From the NCBI RefSeq assembly GCF_039962255.1, contig NZ_JAMPKY010000003.1:186001-250000 (forward strand): a stretch of 64,000 nucleotides of DNA. Direction: 5' to 3'. Under the pieces are notes generated by a model. It did no database searches, was not told the origin of the DNA, and worked only from the letters and a program-made list of their open reading frames with translations. The translations under genes were made by a program, and so were the position numbers. Of this stretch, positions 43,686 through 53,341 are shown piece by piece. Source of the stretch: Leptolyngbya subtilissima AS-A7 (lineage in GTDB: Bacteria > Cyanobacteriota > Cyanobacteriia > Phormidesmidales > Phormidesmidaceae). The first letter of the stretch is position 1. Every line of letters starts with the position of its first letter.

Positions 43686-45215
43686 ATGCCGATTTCCGTA
43701 GATTTTACCGGCAGACCCTTTCATTTCATTGGGATAGGGGGCATTGGCATGTCGGCACTGGCCTACATTTTGACCAAACGCAACCTGCCTGTATCGGGAT
43801 CCGACCTGCGCTTAACCCACATCACCCGTCGCCTACAAGAGGCCGGTGCCCATATTTTTTGGCAACAAGAAGCCGCTAACCTGAGCTACTTTCTCACCAC
43901 TAACCAGCCAGTCCTCGCCACCGCAGCGAGTCGAACCGGCTCTGGCGCAGTGGGGGCTAAGGTAGCTACGCCGGTTATCGCCCCAGACGCTACTCCCCAA
44001 GTGGTTTGTTCCACCGCGATCGACACCCGCAACCCTGAATACCAGGCGGCTCTAGAGCTGGGCTGTCCCATTCTGCACCGCTCTGACCTGCTGGCCGCCC
44101 TGATTCGCGAGTACAGCAGCATTGCCGTTGCCGGCACCCACGGCAAAACCACCACCAGCAGCATGATCGGTCATCTGCTGCTGAATGCCAACCTCGATCC
44201 CACCATTGTGGTGGGCGGCGAGGTATCGAGCTGGGGCGGCAATGCCCGCCTGGGCCAGGGTCCCTACCTGGTTGCCGAGGCCGATGAGTCGGATGGCACC
44301 CTGTCAAAGCTATCGGCCAGCATTGGCGTTGTTACCAACATTGAGCTAGACCACACCGATCACTACCGCGACTTGGAAGACGTGGTGCAAATCTTTCAAA
44401 CCTTTCAGCGCCAGTGCGGTCTGTTGGTCGCTAGCGCCGACTGTGAGGTGGTACGCACCAGCCTCAAGCCCGATGTCACCTATAGCCTCAGCCCTGATAA
44501 CGGCGCGACCTACCACGTCACCGACTTGCAGTTTGGGGCGGAAGGCACCTCAGCTCTGGTTTGGGAACTGGGTCAGCCCATGGGTCGCCTCCGTCTACGA
44601 GTGCTGGGCTGCCATAACCTCAGCAACGCCTTAGCTGCTGTGGCCGTTGGGCGTCACCTGGGCATTGCTTTTGACAAAATTGCCGAGGGGCTAGAGAAGT
44701 TTTGCGGCGCTCGCCGCCGATTTGAGCACCGGGGCAGCTACAACGGCATTCAGTTTTTTGACGACTATGCCCACCACCCCAGCGAGATTCGCGCCACCCT
44801 AGCGGCGGCTCGCATTAAGGCCGATCAGACTCTGCCAGTCGACAGCCGTCAGGATAACCGCCGCGTGGTGGCGGTGTTTCAGCCCCACCGATTTAGCCGT
44901 ACGGCAGCGCTGCTAAACGACTTTACCGATGCCTTTGTCGATGCCGACCAGGTAATCATGGCTGATATCTATAGTGCGGGCGAGAAAAATACCTTTGGGG
45001 TTTCGGGTCGCCAATTGGCCGATGCCGTGGGCCACGCTCATCCAAGAGTTTTATACGGCCATACCCTAGACGATATTCAGGCGGCCCTGGCCCACAGCCT
45101 GCGGCCTGGCGATCTGGTGATGTTTATGGGGGCGGGCAACCTCAACCAGATTATTCCTCAGGTGATGGCTTACTATGCCGAGGCCGAGGTGCCTTCGCTG
45201 CAGGAGGCCTGTTAG
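43686..45215 (+). CDS. murC: UDP-N-acetylmuramate-L-alanine ligase MurC
   Basis: A 509-residue ATP-dependent ligase that adds L-Ala to UDP-MurNAc in peptidoglycan synthesis. FIGIGGIGMSALA at the N-terminus binds UDP; the P-loop GTHGKTTTSSM is near 151-161; the conserved DDYAHHPSEI and FQPHRFSRT are in the C-terminal domain. ATG 43686 has AAGGAG 8 bp upstream. murB follows after 59 bp; likely an operon. Confidence 0.95.
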   Translation: MPISVDFTGRPFHFIGIGGIGMSALAYILTKRNLPVSGSDLRLTHITRRLQEAGAHIFWQQEAANLSYFLTTNQPVLATAASRTGSGAVGAKVATPVIAPDATPQVVCSTAIDTRNPEYQAALELGCPILHRSDLLAALIREYSSIAVAGTHGKTTTSSMIGHLLLNANLDPTIVVGGEVSSWGGNARLGQGPYLVAEADESDGTLSKLSASIGVVTNIELDHTDHYRDLEDVVQIFQTFQRQCGLLVASADCEVVRTSLKPDVTYSLSPDNGATYHVTDLQFGAEGTSALVWELGQPMGRLRLRVLGCHNLSNALAAVAVGRHLGIAFDKIAEGLEKFCGARRRFEHRGSYNGIQFFDDYAHHPSEIRATLAAARIKADQTLPVDSRQDNRRVVAVFQPHRFSRTAALLNDFTDAFVDADQVIMADIYSAGEKNTFGVSGRQLADAVGHAHPRVLYGHTLDDIQAALAHSLRPGDLVMFMGAGNLNQIIPQVMAYYAEAEVPSLQEAC

Positions 45216-45274
45216 GCACCGGCGATCGCGACGGAGTTGGCTAGCCTGGGGAACGACTGTTGAGAGCTGGGACC

Positions 45275-46186
45275 ATGAACCAAACCCTTGGAGTCGCTCC
45301 TAATTTTGCCTGCTTGAAACCGCAAGTATCGCTACAGCCGCTGACCACCTTTCGAGTGGGTGGCCCGGCAGAGTGGCTGGCACTGCCGCGCAACCAGAGT
45401 GAGCTGGAGCAGGTTTTAGACTGGGCGATCGCCGCTAGCCTCAAGATTACTCCCCTGGGGGCAGGCTCAAATTTGCTGATCAGCGATCGCGGCATTTCCG
45501 GCATGGTGGTCTGTACCCGTCGTTGGCGCGGTACTGAATTTGGCACCGCTGGTTGCGTTACCGCAGCTGCGGGTGAGCCCTTACCCACGCTGGCTTGGAA
45601 GGCTGCCAAGCGCGGCTGCCGCGGCCTCGAATGGGCCGTTGGCATTCCCGGCACCGTAGGCGGCGCGGTAGTGATGAATGCCGGTGCCCACGGTGGCTGC
45701 GCGGCAGCCGTGCTGACCTCAGCCACCGTGCTCGACCCAGAGACCGGCATTCTGACCATGACGCCCGCTGATTTGGCGTTTCAGTACCGCACCTCAATCC
45801 TTCAGGGGGGGCGGCGGATGGTGCTGAATGCCACCTTTCAACTGGAGCCGGGGCATGACCCTGAAGTGGTGATGGCCGACACCCTAGCGGGCCTTAACCA
45901 GCGGCGGGCCACCCAGCCCTACGACATGCCCAACTGTGGCAGCGTGTTTCGCAACCCCTATCCCCACACAGCGGGGACGCTGATTGAGAAAACCGGATTG
46001 AAGGGCTACCGTATCGGCAACGCCCAGGTGGCTGAGCGCCACGCCAACTTTATTCTGAATTTAGGCGGTGCCACCGCCACGGATATTCAACATCTGATTC
46101 ACCATGTGCAGGATGAGGTAGAAGCCCGCTGGGCCGTGCGTCTGCAAACCGAAGTGAAATTTATGGGTGAGTTCCCGAGTATTTAG
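45275..46186 (+). CDS. murB: UDP-N-acetylenolpyruvoylglucosamine reductase MurB
   Basis: A 303-residue FAD enzyme that makes UDP-MurNAc in peptidoglycan synthesis. FAD-binding and catalytic blocks are LGAGSNLLISDRGI, GIPGTVGGAVVMNAGAHG, and the catalytic NCGSVFRNP with GTLIEKTGLKG. It lacks the long insertion of type I enzymes, so is type II. It follows murC, so reductase and ligase of consecutive steps are co-encoded. ATG 45275 is preferred over TTG 45260. Confidence 0.94.
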   Translation: MNQTLGVAPNFACLKPQVSLQPLTTFRVGGPAEWLALPRNQSELEQVLDWAIAASLKITPLGAGSNLLISDRGISGMVVCTRRWRGTEFGTAGCVTAAAGEPLPTLAWKAAKRGCRGLEWAVGIPGTVGGAVVMNAGAHGGCAAAVLTSATVLDPETGILTMTPADLAFQYRTSILQGGRRMVLNATFQLEPGHDPEVVMADTLAGLNQRRATQPYDMPNCGSVFRNPYPHTAGTLIEKTGLKGYRIGNAQVAERHANFILNLGGATATDIQHLIHHVQDEVEARWAVRLQTEVKFMGEFPSI

Positions 46187-46191
46187 ACTTC

Positions 46192-47364
46192 CTAGGAAAA
46201 GCGATCGAGGGCCATCGCCGCGATCGCAGGATCCGCCTCACCCACCACCGCCTGAGCAAACCGTTGGGCAACCGGCGGCAGATACACAAAAGGAGCGCTA
46301 AACCCAGCCATCACGTGTAGTCCCGCAACCCCAGGTACGGCTCCTACTAGCGGTAGCCCGTCGCGGCTAAAGCTGACTCGGCAGCGCCGCCAGGTGCCCG
46401 GCACATCGGCCAGGGTAGGAATTTGAGCCGCCATAGCGGATCGCATGGTGCGATCGCTCTCCACTTCATCCAAATCTGCTTCCAGATCCGTCAGCGTGCG
46501 GCTAATCTGGCCCAGGCAGACATGGCCGTCTAAAAACTGAATCGCCCCGCTGTCGAGAATGGCAGGAGTTACCTCATGACCCGGCTCATCCCATTTTGCG
46601 TCGGTGTCCGGCTGACTCGCTTTGGCTTCTAGAGTAAAGCGCTGGGTCTGGGCGGGCATAATTAGCGCCCGCAGCCGGAGATCGAGCGGCGGCGTCTCAA
46701 TCAGCTCAGCGTGGGTGTAGTAGAGCGGAATTTTTACTTGGGCCTGGTGCAGCAGCGAACGGCTAAAGGCCCCTGCCGCGACCAAGACATTCTTGGCGGG
46801 GCAGGCCTGCTCGGCGGTTAACACGCCCGTGACGCGATCTTTGATCCGCACCACGTCTACCACAGCTGCAATCATCCGGGTGCCGCCTAGGCGCTGAAAG
46901 GCCTGGTTGTAGGCGCTGACTAGGGCCACTGGGGAAACATGACCGTGGCGCACGGTAAAGGCTCCAGCGATCGCATCCCGATTCAGTAGCGGTTCCAGCT
47001 CCTGGGCCTCGGTGGCCGACACAAACCGAGGCGGCGTCGCGCAATGGGCATAGGCTGTGGCGGCGGCCTCAGGGTCGCCGTCTGCCGATAGGGTCAGCAC
47101 CAGATCCAGCTCGCGGAACTGGGTGTCGGCATCTAGTTCTTCGCTGAGCTGGCGCTGCTTGGCAATGCCCTCCTGGCAGAGCTGCTGGGTGAGGGTTGTG
47201 CTGCCCGACCAGTAGGGAATGCCGCCGTAGCTGTAGCGGGTGGCGTTGCCAGGCTCTAGAGCGCGATCGATCAGCAGGACAGACAGCCCCTGACGAGCCA
47301 GTTCGTAGCTGACCGCTGCCCCCACCAGACCGTTGCCGACCACAATCCAGTCAAAGGTTTGCAT
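46192..47364 (-). CDS. FAD-dependent glycine/D-amino-acid oxidase-type protein
   Basis: A 390-residue DAO-family protein. The FAD-binding motif VVGNGLVGAAVSYELARQGLSVLLID is at the N-terminus; a second FAD block is NVLVAAGAFSR. The C-terminal PLVGAVPGVAGLHVMAGFSAP is also typical. It may oxidise an amine or amino acid; the substrate is unclear. It is convergent with murB, only 5 bp apart. Confidence 0.85.
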   Translation of the reverse strand: MQTFDWIVVGNGLVGAAVSYELARQGLSVLLIDRALEPGNATRYSYGGIPYWSGSTTLTQQLCQEGIAKQRQLSEELDADTQFRELDLVLTLSADGDPEAAATAYAHCATPPRFVSATEAQELEPLLNRDAIAGAFTVRHGHVSPVALVSAYNQAFQRLGGTRMIAAVVDVVRIKDRVTGVLTAEQACPAKNVLVAAGAFSRSLLHQAQVKIPLYYTHAELIETPPLDLRLRALIMPAQTQRFTLEAKASQPDTDAKWDEPGHEVTPAILDSGAIQFLDGHVCLGQISRTLTDLEADLDEVESDRTMRSAMAAQIPTLADVPGTWRRCRVSFSRDGLPLVGAVPGVAGLHVMAGFSAPFVYLPPVAQRFAQAVVGEADPAIAAMALDRFS

Positions 47365-47452
47365 AGTTAATGATGAAGGTTTGGGGGAAAGGGTCTAGGG
47401 TTTAAGGGAAGAGTAGGTGGTTCGCCTGAAACCATAGACCTTATACCTGATC

Positions 47453-48109
47453 CTAGGCGTAGATCTGACCCAGGATAATACGCAGGCGATCGTAGTCATC
47501 CTTCAAAAAAATGCTGAGGGTGCGGCCAGATTGCACCAACCAGGAGCGATCGAGCTTGCGGAGTTGATAGCCCTGGCGCAATACTGCAGCCACTAGGCTG
47601 TCTACCGGGGCGCTACCCATGGCCAGCAGGGTTCTTAAAAAATCGAGCTGTTCGGTAAACTCAATCACTGCTTCAGGAGAGCAGGCGTATACCCCCTGGT
47701 GAACCTGGGGCGGCCGGGGCGGCAGGTGCTGAAAGATTGGCCCTTGGGGTCGCCCGGCCAGATCAGGGGCGCGAAAACCTACGATCGCCGCCTTAAACTC
47801 AGTCTTGAGCATGGCAAAAATCTGCGGCTGCTGCTGGCGCAGGTCTTCGAGCGACAGCCCCAGCGCCCGCGCCCGGTGTACCGAATCGATTGGGCTGGTG
47901 GTGGCGTGATACACCACTCCGTAGACGGTGTTGCCCGATTCCTCATCCAGGGCGGTGACCCAGCTGCCAAAGGGGGGCATGGCCGAAAACGCCAGCGCCT
48001 CAGGCTCTAGGCACTGGGCCAAAAATTCGGTGGTGGCGGTTTCAATCACCTCGGCGATGTGATTGGGCTGCCGCGATGGAGCCGTGGTCTGGGGCAGGGG
48101 TAAGCGCAT
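47453..48109 (-). CDS. HAS-barrel domain protein
   Basis: A 218-residue soluble protein. The N-terminal half matches the cyanobacterial HAS-barrel pattern (beta-rich, PPFGSWVTALDEESGNTVYGVVYH), a domain otherwise seen at the start of HerA/ATP-synthase-like ATPases. Here no ATPase domain follows; the C-terminal half is helical (LDFLRTLLAMGSAPVDSLVAAVLRQG). It lies 8 bp after ndhS on the same strand, so co-transcription is likely. Function unknown. Confidence 0.75.
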   Translation of the reverse strand: MRLPLPQTTAPSRQPNHIAEVIETATTEFLAQCLEPEALAFSAMPPFGSWVTALDEESGNTVYGVVYHATTSPIDSVHRARALGLSLEDLRQQQPQIFAMLKTEFKAAIVGFRAPDLAGRPQGPIFQHLPPRPPQVHQGVYACSPEAVIEFTEQLDFLRTLLAMGSAPVDSLVAAVLRQGYQLRKLDRSWLVQSGRTLSIFLKDDYDRLRIILGQIYA

Positions 48110-48117
48110 GGCGGTAC

Positions 48118-48303
48118 CTAGCGCCGCTTGCCAGAGCTCACCGGCTCCAGCTCAGACATTTCAAAGGTGACCAGCTTATCCCAGTTGCCGCCCTCAAACA
48201 GCACCGCTACCTTGCCGTCGCTAATGCGCTGCACCAGACCCTGAAAACCGTAGTAGGTATCGTTGACGTTGATCACCGTAACCGGAGCCCCAGGAAAAAT
48301 CAT
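48118..48303 (-). CDS. ndhS: NDH-1 subunit S (NdhS)
   Basis: A 61-residue SH3-like subunit of the photosynthetic NDH-1 complex, part of the ferredoxin-binding arm. The sequence [40 protein letters not shown] and [10 protein letters not shown] is characteristic. Size is as expected. It is followed by the HAS-barrel gene, and no other ndh gene is adjacent. Confidence 0.92.
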   Translation of the reverse strand: MIFPGAPVTVINVNDTYYGFQGLVQRISDGKVAVLFEGGNWDKLVTFEMSELEPVSSGKRR

Positions 48304-48547
48304 GATGACTAATGCTTTTGATCTGCCCCTACAGTTTAAGGCAATGTGCTGAACTGGCCCATTACTGTCAACGGATTTCGTGGTTAGAGGCGGCTGATGT
48401 CAAGGGATCAGCCAGTGGTCAGGGCAAGATTTTGCTGAGTTTTAGCTTTGCTCTTCGAGCGATCGCCCTTTACGCTACCCACCCTGCGTCGGGCCGAGCC
48501 TTTCTTGGCCAGAGCGTTATGCTAAGGCTCTAGCCCTGTACTGCCCT

Positions 48548-49387
48548 ATGAGCCAAACCTACAAAGCCACTGGCATCAACCTCAAGGCCATGCCCCTAGG
48601 GGAAACCGATCGCCTGCTCACCATTCTTACCCCTGAGATTGGGCTGGTGCGGGCGGTGGCACCGGGGTCGCGCAAGCACCAGTCGCGGCTGGGCGGCCGC
48701 AGCGATCTATTTGTTATCAACGAATGTCTGGTAGTAAAGGGCAAGCGTCTCGACAAGCTCATTCAAGCTGAAACCGTGCGCACCTTTCCTGGACTGAGTC
48801 GGCAATTAGCACGGCTGACAGCCAGCCAGTATTTAGCGGAGGTTGTGCTGCTGATGGCCCTCAGTGACTCGCCTCAAAGCGATCTGTTTCATGTCTTTGT
48901 AGAACATCTAGAACGACTTGAGACAGCGTCATCCGGGGCAGTGCTGGCGGCCCTGTGCCACGGGCTATATCACCTGCTGGCCCTAGACGGGGTAGCCCCA
49001 GAGGTGCATCGCTGTACCCTCAGCCGGGTCGAGATTGTGCCCAATCTGCTCGACCCCGCCTGGCGAGTAGAATTCAGTTCCGAAGCTGGGGGGCTAGTGA
49101 AGGCCGACGGAGCCACTCAGCTCGGTGAAGGGCAAGGCCGCTACGGTCAACCCCCCAAGCGACCCTTGCTGCTCACCGCTACCGATGTAGCTCTGCTCCA
49201 GCAGCTTACCAAGCCGGAGATTTTGTCTACCCTGCCCATGGGGTTAGAGAGCCAAGATCCCCAACTCGGAAAAACCCAGCAGCTGTGGGCACGAGTCGAG
49301 CGGCTTCTGCGAGAATATACTGAGAACTACTTTGAACGTCCCATTCGGTCGGCGGCTTTAGTTGATGTCTGTTTAGCTACCCTTTAA
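48548..49387 (+). CDS. recO: DNA repair protein RecO
   Basis: A 279-residue RecF-pathway mediator. The N-terminal OB fold is typical (YKATGINLKAMPLGETDRLLTILT, GLVRAVAPGSRK). The C-terminal helical part is less conserved. Start at ATG 48548 gives the usual MSQTYKATG. The Cys cluster of some RecO proteins is not evident here. The MFS gene follows 47 bp later. Confidence 0.92.
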   Translation: MSQTYKATGINLKAMPLGETDRLLTILTPEIGLVRAVAPGSRKHQSRLGGRSDLFVINECLVVKGKRLDKLIQAETVRTFPGLSRQLARLTASQYLAEVVLLMALSDSPQSDLFHVFVEHLERLETASSGAVLAALCHGLYHLLALDGVAPEVHRCTLSRVEIVPNLLDPAWRVEFSSEAGGLVKADGATQLGEGQGRYGQPPKRPLLLTATDVALLQQLTKPEILSTLPMGLESQDPQLGKTQQLWARVERLLREYTENYFERPIRSAALVDVCLATL

Positions 49388-49434
49388 ACTGCTGGATATT
49401 GCGCCGCCCAGTGCCCAGGTTCGTTGGTTACCCC

Positions 49435-50907
49435 ATGCTCCGTGAGTTTGAAGCTAATACAGAAGCCACCGAGGCAAACCATTTGCCCAAGAGAGAGGAC
49501 CGAGGGTCTGGCCATGGCACCGACTTGGGCGATGGGGCAGACTCCACAACCCAAACCGCCACTTTGCCTGCTGCTCCTGTATCTGAGACCGCTGAGCCAG
49601 AGCGTGAGAATGGGTTTCGGGCCATTTTTCAGAACCGCAACTTTCTAATTTTGTGGACTGGACAGCTCTTTTCTCAGCTGGCCGATAAAGTCTATTTGGT
49701 GTTGATGATTGCCATCATCGCCGCTCGATTTGAGTCCCCCGGGCAGACCATCAGCGGCTGGGTGTCGGCAGTGATGATTGCTTTTACCATCCCGGCGGTG
49801 CTGTTTGGGGCGCTGGCGGGGGTGTTTGTAGACCGTTGGCGCAAGCGCCCGGTGCTGGTGTGGTCTAACCTGCTGCGCGGTGGCCTAGTAATCGCGCTGC
49901 CCCTAGGAATTTGGCTGACAGCGAGCTGGGGACCGGTGCTGGGGCTGCCTGTGGCCTTTTTGCTGCTGCTGGTCGTAACGTTTTTGATCTCTACCCTGAC
50001 CCAGTTTTTTGCTCCGGCAGAGCAGTCGATCATTCCCCTGATTGTGGCCGAGGGGGATTTACTCTCGGCCAACTCGCTTTATACCACCACCATGATGGCC
50101 TCGGTGATCGTAGGGTTTGCCGTGGGAGAACCGCTGCTGGCCCTAGCTGATCGCCTGATGCTGGCTTTAGGTATAGCCAACAACGGCCCAGCCATTTTGG
50201 TCGGCTTGAGCTACATGGTGGCCGGGCTATGCCTAATGACTATGGATCCCGGAAAAGAGAATTTATCCGCTGCCCACGAAGATATATCTCAATTTTGGGC
50301 TGATATCAAAGACGGCTGGCGCTACCTAGGGGAGCAGGTGCAGGTACGGGTGGCCATCATTCAGCTGGTGCTGCTGTCGTCGGTGTTCGCTGCCCTGGCG
50401 GTGCTGGCGGTGCGGCTGGCGGAGACCATTCCTGCTCTTAAGGCCTCGCAGTTTGGCTTTTTGCTGGCGGCAGGTGGCCTAGGCCTGGGCCTAGGGGCTG
50501 TGCTAGTAGGGAATTTTGGACCGCGGTTTCCGAGGCGCTACCTGAGCTTGTGGGGTGCCTTAGGGATGGGGGTGTGCCTGATTGCCTTGGCCTGGACAAC
50601 TCAGCAACTGTGGGCCTCTATGGCGATTATTGCCACCCTGGGGCTTTGTGGTGCCTTCGTCGGCATACCGATGCAGACCCTGATTCAAGAAAAAACGCCG
50701 GAAGCCATGCGCGGCAAGGTGTTTGGCTTACAGAACAACATGGTCAATATTGCCCTGAGCCTGCCCCTGGCCCTGGCCAGTGTGGTAGAAGCACACCTAG
50801 GTTTGGCCAACGTTTTTGTCGGTATGGGAACCCTGGTAGGCTTAGGGGGAGTAGTAACCTGGTATATTGCCGATACGGCAATGAGAAAGACCCAGGCCCC
50901 AGGCTAG
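49435..50907 (+). CDS. Major facilitator superfamily transporter
   Basis: A 490-residue membrane protein with about twelve helices. A polar, acidic N-terminal region of about 60 residues precedes the first helix (FRAIFQNRNFLILWTGQLFSQLADKVYLVLMI). The conserved loop GVFVDRWRKRPVLV, between helices 2 and 3, is the MFS signature. It resembles the macrolide-efflux/MefA-type group. Substrate unknown. ATG 49435 is used; the frame is open to TTG 49399. Confidence 0.85.
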   Translation: MLREFEANTEATEANHLPKREDRGSGHGTDLGDGADSTTQTATLPAAPVSETAEPERENGFRAIFQNRNFLILWTGQLFSQLADKVYLVLMIAIIAARFESPGQTISGWVSAVMIAFTIPAVLFGALAGVFVDRWRKRPVLVWSNLLRGGLVIALPLGIWLTASWGPVLGLPVAFLLLLVVTFLISTLTQFFAPAEQSIIPLIVAEGDLLSANSLYTTTMMASVIVGFAVGEPLLALADRLMLALGIANNGPAILVGLSYMVAGLCLMTMDPGKENLSAAHEDISQFWADIKDGWRYLGEQVQVRVAIIQLVLLSSVFAALAVLAVRLAETIPALKASQFGFLLAAGGLGLGLGAVLVGNFGPRFPRRYLSLWGALGMGVCLIALAWTTQQLWASMAIIATLGLCGAFVGIPMQTLIQEKTPEAMRGKVFGLQNNMVNIALSLPLALASVVEAHLGLANVFVGMGTLVGLGGVVTWYIADTAMRKTQAPG

Positions 50908-51067
50908 ATTTCATTTTTTTACCAAAGTACAGATCTGCGGGCTGATGCTATGGGCTGGGCGGTTCCGGAACGGATACTCGTTCCGAGTCGGTTCCCAAAC
51001 GTTGCGCGAATCGCGGCGGCATTCTGCTGCCGCTGGTTTAGGTTGTTAACGGATAACGCTGGACAGC

Positions 51068-52225
51068 ATGCACATCGCGTGGCTTGGCAAGAAATCGCCC
51101 TTTTGCGGCAACGTCACCTATGGCCGAGAGGTCACCAACGCGTTGCTTGAACGCGGCCATCGAGTGACTTTTCTCCATTTTGCCCAGTCTCAGGATGGTC
51201 ACAACCTGGGCAGTTATGCGGAGCGATCGCAGGAAGTGCCGCTGCCCTTTCTGTTCAAGTCGCAGATTCTCACTATTCCCTCGCTGAAGTCAGGCAAGCT
51301 GCTGGCAGAGGCACTAGAGCGAATTCGGCCCGACCTGGTGCATGCCTCGCTCACCCTGTCGCCGCTGGATTTTCGGCTGCCCGAGATCTGTGCTGAGCTA
51401 AATATTCCCCTGGTAGCCACCTTTCACCCCGCCTTCGATCGCCGGGTGCGCAGCCTGACCTCGGGCACCCAGCACCTCACCTATCAGCTCTACGCCCCCT
51501 GTCTGGCCAACTACGATCGCGTCATCGTGTTCTCAGAACTCCAGCGCGATCTGTTGACTAAGCTCGGGGTGCCCGACGCCACGCTGGTTGTGATTCCCAA
51601 TGGGGTCGATACCCGCCGCTACTCGCCGGGACCGTCGGCCGTCAAGGCCGATCTCTACGCCCGCCAGCTATTTGTCTACCAGGGGCGCGTTTCGCTAGAG
51701 AAGAATGTTGAGGCCCTGCTGCGGGGCTGGCGGCAGGCCGATATGGGGCCTGACTGCAAGCTAGCAATCGTCGGCAGCGGCCCCCTAGAGGCGTCGCTGA
51801 AGCGCTACTACGGCGACGAAGACGACATTATCTGGTTGGGCTACCTGGCCAACGAGCAGCGCCGTATCGACATCCTGCGGGCGGCGGACGGGTTTATTTT
51901 GCCGTCTTTGGTAGAGGGGCTGTCGCTGTCGCTGCTAGAGGCAATGGCCTGTGGTGCCGCCTGCATTGCCACCGATGCCGGAGCTGATGGCGAAGTGCTG
52001 GCGGAGGGGGCGGGCATTGTGCTCGATACCCAGCGGGTGTCAACTCAGCTACAAACCATCTTGCCGATTCTGCGCGACCACCCCGAAATCACTCAGCTTT
52101 TGGGGCACAAGGCCCGCGAACGGGTGCTCCAGCGCTACACCCTGAAGGACAACATTTCTGCCCTAGAAACTATGTACGGTCAGGTGACAGCAGAACAACG
52201 CCTGATGTGTGGGCAGCGGGCCTAA
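51068..52225 (+). CDS. Glycosyltransferase, GT4-like
   Basis: A 385-residue GT-B-fold retaining glycosyltransferase. N-terminal domain HIAWLGKKSPFCGNVTYGREV; hinge IPNGVDTRRYSPG; C-terminal donor-binding block PSLVEGLSLSLLEAMACG, where the two Glu residues form the EX7E motif. It probably adds a sugar to a lipid, polysaccharide or other acceptor. Donor and acceptor unknown. Neither sugar-lipid nor capsule genes are adjacent. Confidence 0.88.
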   Translation: MHIAWLGKKSPFCGNVTYGREVTNALLERGHRVTFLHFAQSQDGHNLGSYAERSQEVPLPFLFKSQILTIPSLKSGKLLAEALERIRPDLVHASLTLSPLDFRLPEICAELNIPLVATFHPAFDRRVRSLTSGTQHLTYQLYAPCLANYDRVIVFSELQRDLLTKLGVPDATLVVIPNGVDTRRYSPGPSAVKADLYARQLFVYQGRVSLEKNVEALLRGWRQADMGPDCKLAIVGSGPLEASLKRYYGDEDDIIWLGYLANEQRRIDILRAADGFILPSLVEGLSLSLLEAMACGAACIATDAGADGEVLAEGAGIVLDTQRVSTQLQTILPILRDHPEITQLLGHKARERVLQRYTLKDNISALETMYGQVTAEQRLMCGQRA

Positions 52226-52245
52226 GGGGGATCGAGAAGCGGGTT

Positions 52246-52277
52246 GTAGAAGGGTGGTTAGGCGGCCACCCTTCTAC
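52246..52277 (+). terminator. Hairpin after the glycosyltransferase gene
   Basis: A perfect 12-bp stem (GTAGAAGGGTGG 52246-52257 with its complement at 52266-52277) and 8-nt loop, 20 bp past the stop. No T-run, so it might be a repeat palindrome or a Rho-independent terminator lacking the tail. Confidence 0.6.
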
Positions 52278-52467
52278 GCCACCTGCTGTCAATCTGTCGC
52301 TCCACCTGCCCTCCGCCCACCCACGGCAAGATGTCCTTTTGGGTAGGTGCATCTATGACCATCCTTGGCTGTCCGCACAAATCTACTGTTCGGATGGTGT
52401 AGCGTTGGCATGATTGGGGTGCTAAGCGATCGCCTGAACAAACCCATCATTACCGCTGGAGCTCTAC

Positions 52468-52773
52468 CTAAAAAGGAATTTCTGGGGTTGAAACAGCAAC
52501 GCCGCCGCCATAGACGTCATAGGTAATATCTGTGGTTTGAGACACTTTGACTTGCATCCTGGCGCGTGCGATCGAGCCAGTCCCAACTGACAATTGTTTA
52601 TAGCCTAAGCCGTCAAGAGTCTGTTTTTGGCTATCGAATCCTAAAAAACCCACGCCATAACGGACTTTGATTGAAGCACCGACAGGAAGTTTGAAAAAGG
52701 CCTTTCCATTGGCATTCCAAAAGTTTTCAACGGTTCTCCAATCTCCTGCTTCAATGCGCTTGGTGCGAATCAT
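52468..52773 (-). CDS. Small beta-rich protein, unknown function (pair member 1)
   Basis: A 101-residue protein with no signal peptide or membrane helix. It has alternating hydrophobic/polar residues suggesting a beta-sandwich: KAFFKLPVGASIKVRYGVGFLGFD, and SIARARMQVKVSQTTDITYDVYGG. ATG 52773 has AAGGAG 9 bp upstream, so expression is likely. It is encoded 238 bp after a second small protein with a similar end (YDV). The region has fewer HIP1 sites and more AT than the flanks, suggesting transfer. Family not recognised. Confidence 0.65.
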   Translation of the reverse strand: MIRTKRIEAGDWRTVENFWNANGKAFFKLPVGASIKVRYGVGFLGFDSQKQTLDGLGYKQLSVGTGSIARARMQVKVSQTTDITYDVYGGGVAVSTPEIPF

Positions 52774-53011
52774 AATCTTATTCTCCTTATAGTTGCGATC
52801 GGAAGCGACAAGTAACCTAAAACTCAGTACTAAAACTTTTTGCTTATCTGCTGCATGGCAATGATTAAGGGGAGCATGCCACTTTTGAAAGAGAGCATTT
52901 ACTCATAGGCTGAAACGTTTGATATGTAAACTTTCAGCCACCTCGTTGCACTAACACTCCAGTCAAGCACCTTTCAAGGTGACATGCGCCCTGGTTAACT
53001 ACACCCTAAAA

Positions 53012-53341
53012 TTAGGGTTTCACGTCATAGGTAAGGACGTAGTCGGCACCATCAAGTGTGAAACTGGCGGTGGAGTTTTGTACTGGAGTATCACGAATTA
53101 CAACAGTACCGAGATGATCGTTGTAGTCGGGCCAGCGTCCCAAGTCCAAATCCCATAATTTGACCTTAGCTCGGACGGTGAACGGGAGTTCGTCGTTAAT
53201 TTCGAAGACTTCTCCGTTGTTCATAGTCTCTCGGTAAGTTTTGCGCCCGGCGTTAGTAAACACTTCCAGAAGGCATTCATCCGAGCCGAAGGTATCTTCG
53301 GTTTCGTTGCAGGTAAGTGATTTTATGAATAGAGATGCCAT
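53012..53341 (-). CDS. Small beta-rich, C2-like protein, unknown function (pair member 2)
   Basis: A 109-residue protein. ATG 53341 has AGGAGA 6-11 bp upstream; the frame is open to 53461, but that part is not coding-like. The sequence is beta-rich: SLFIKSLTCNETEDTFGSDE, FEINDELPFTVRAKVKLWDLD, then GRWPDYNDHLGTVVIRD. The acidic residues around DLD...PDYND look like a calcium-binding C2-type loop, but this is a guess. It ends in YVLTYDVKP, like the neighbouring protein. Upstream of member 1, on the same strand. Confidence 0.65.
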   Translation of the reverse strand: MASLFIKSLTCNETEDTFGSDECLLEVFTNAGRKTYRETMNNGEVFEINDELPFTVRAKVKLWDLDLGRWPDYNDHLGTVVIRDTPVQNSTASFTLDGADYVLTYDVKP

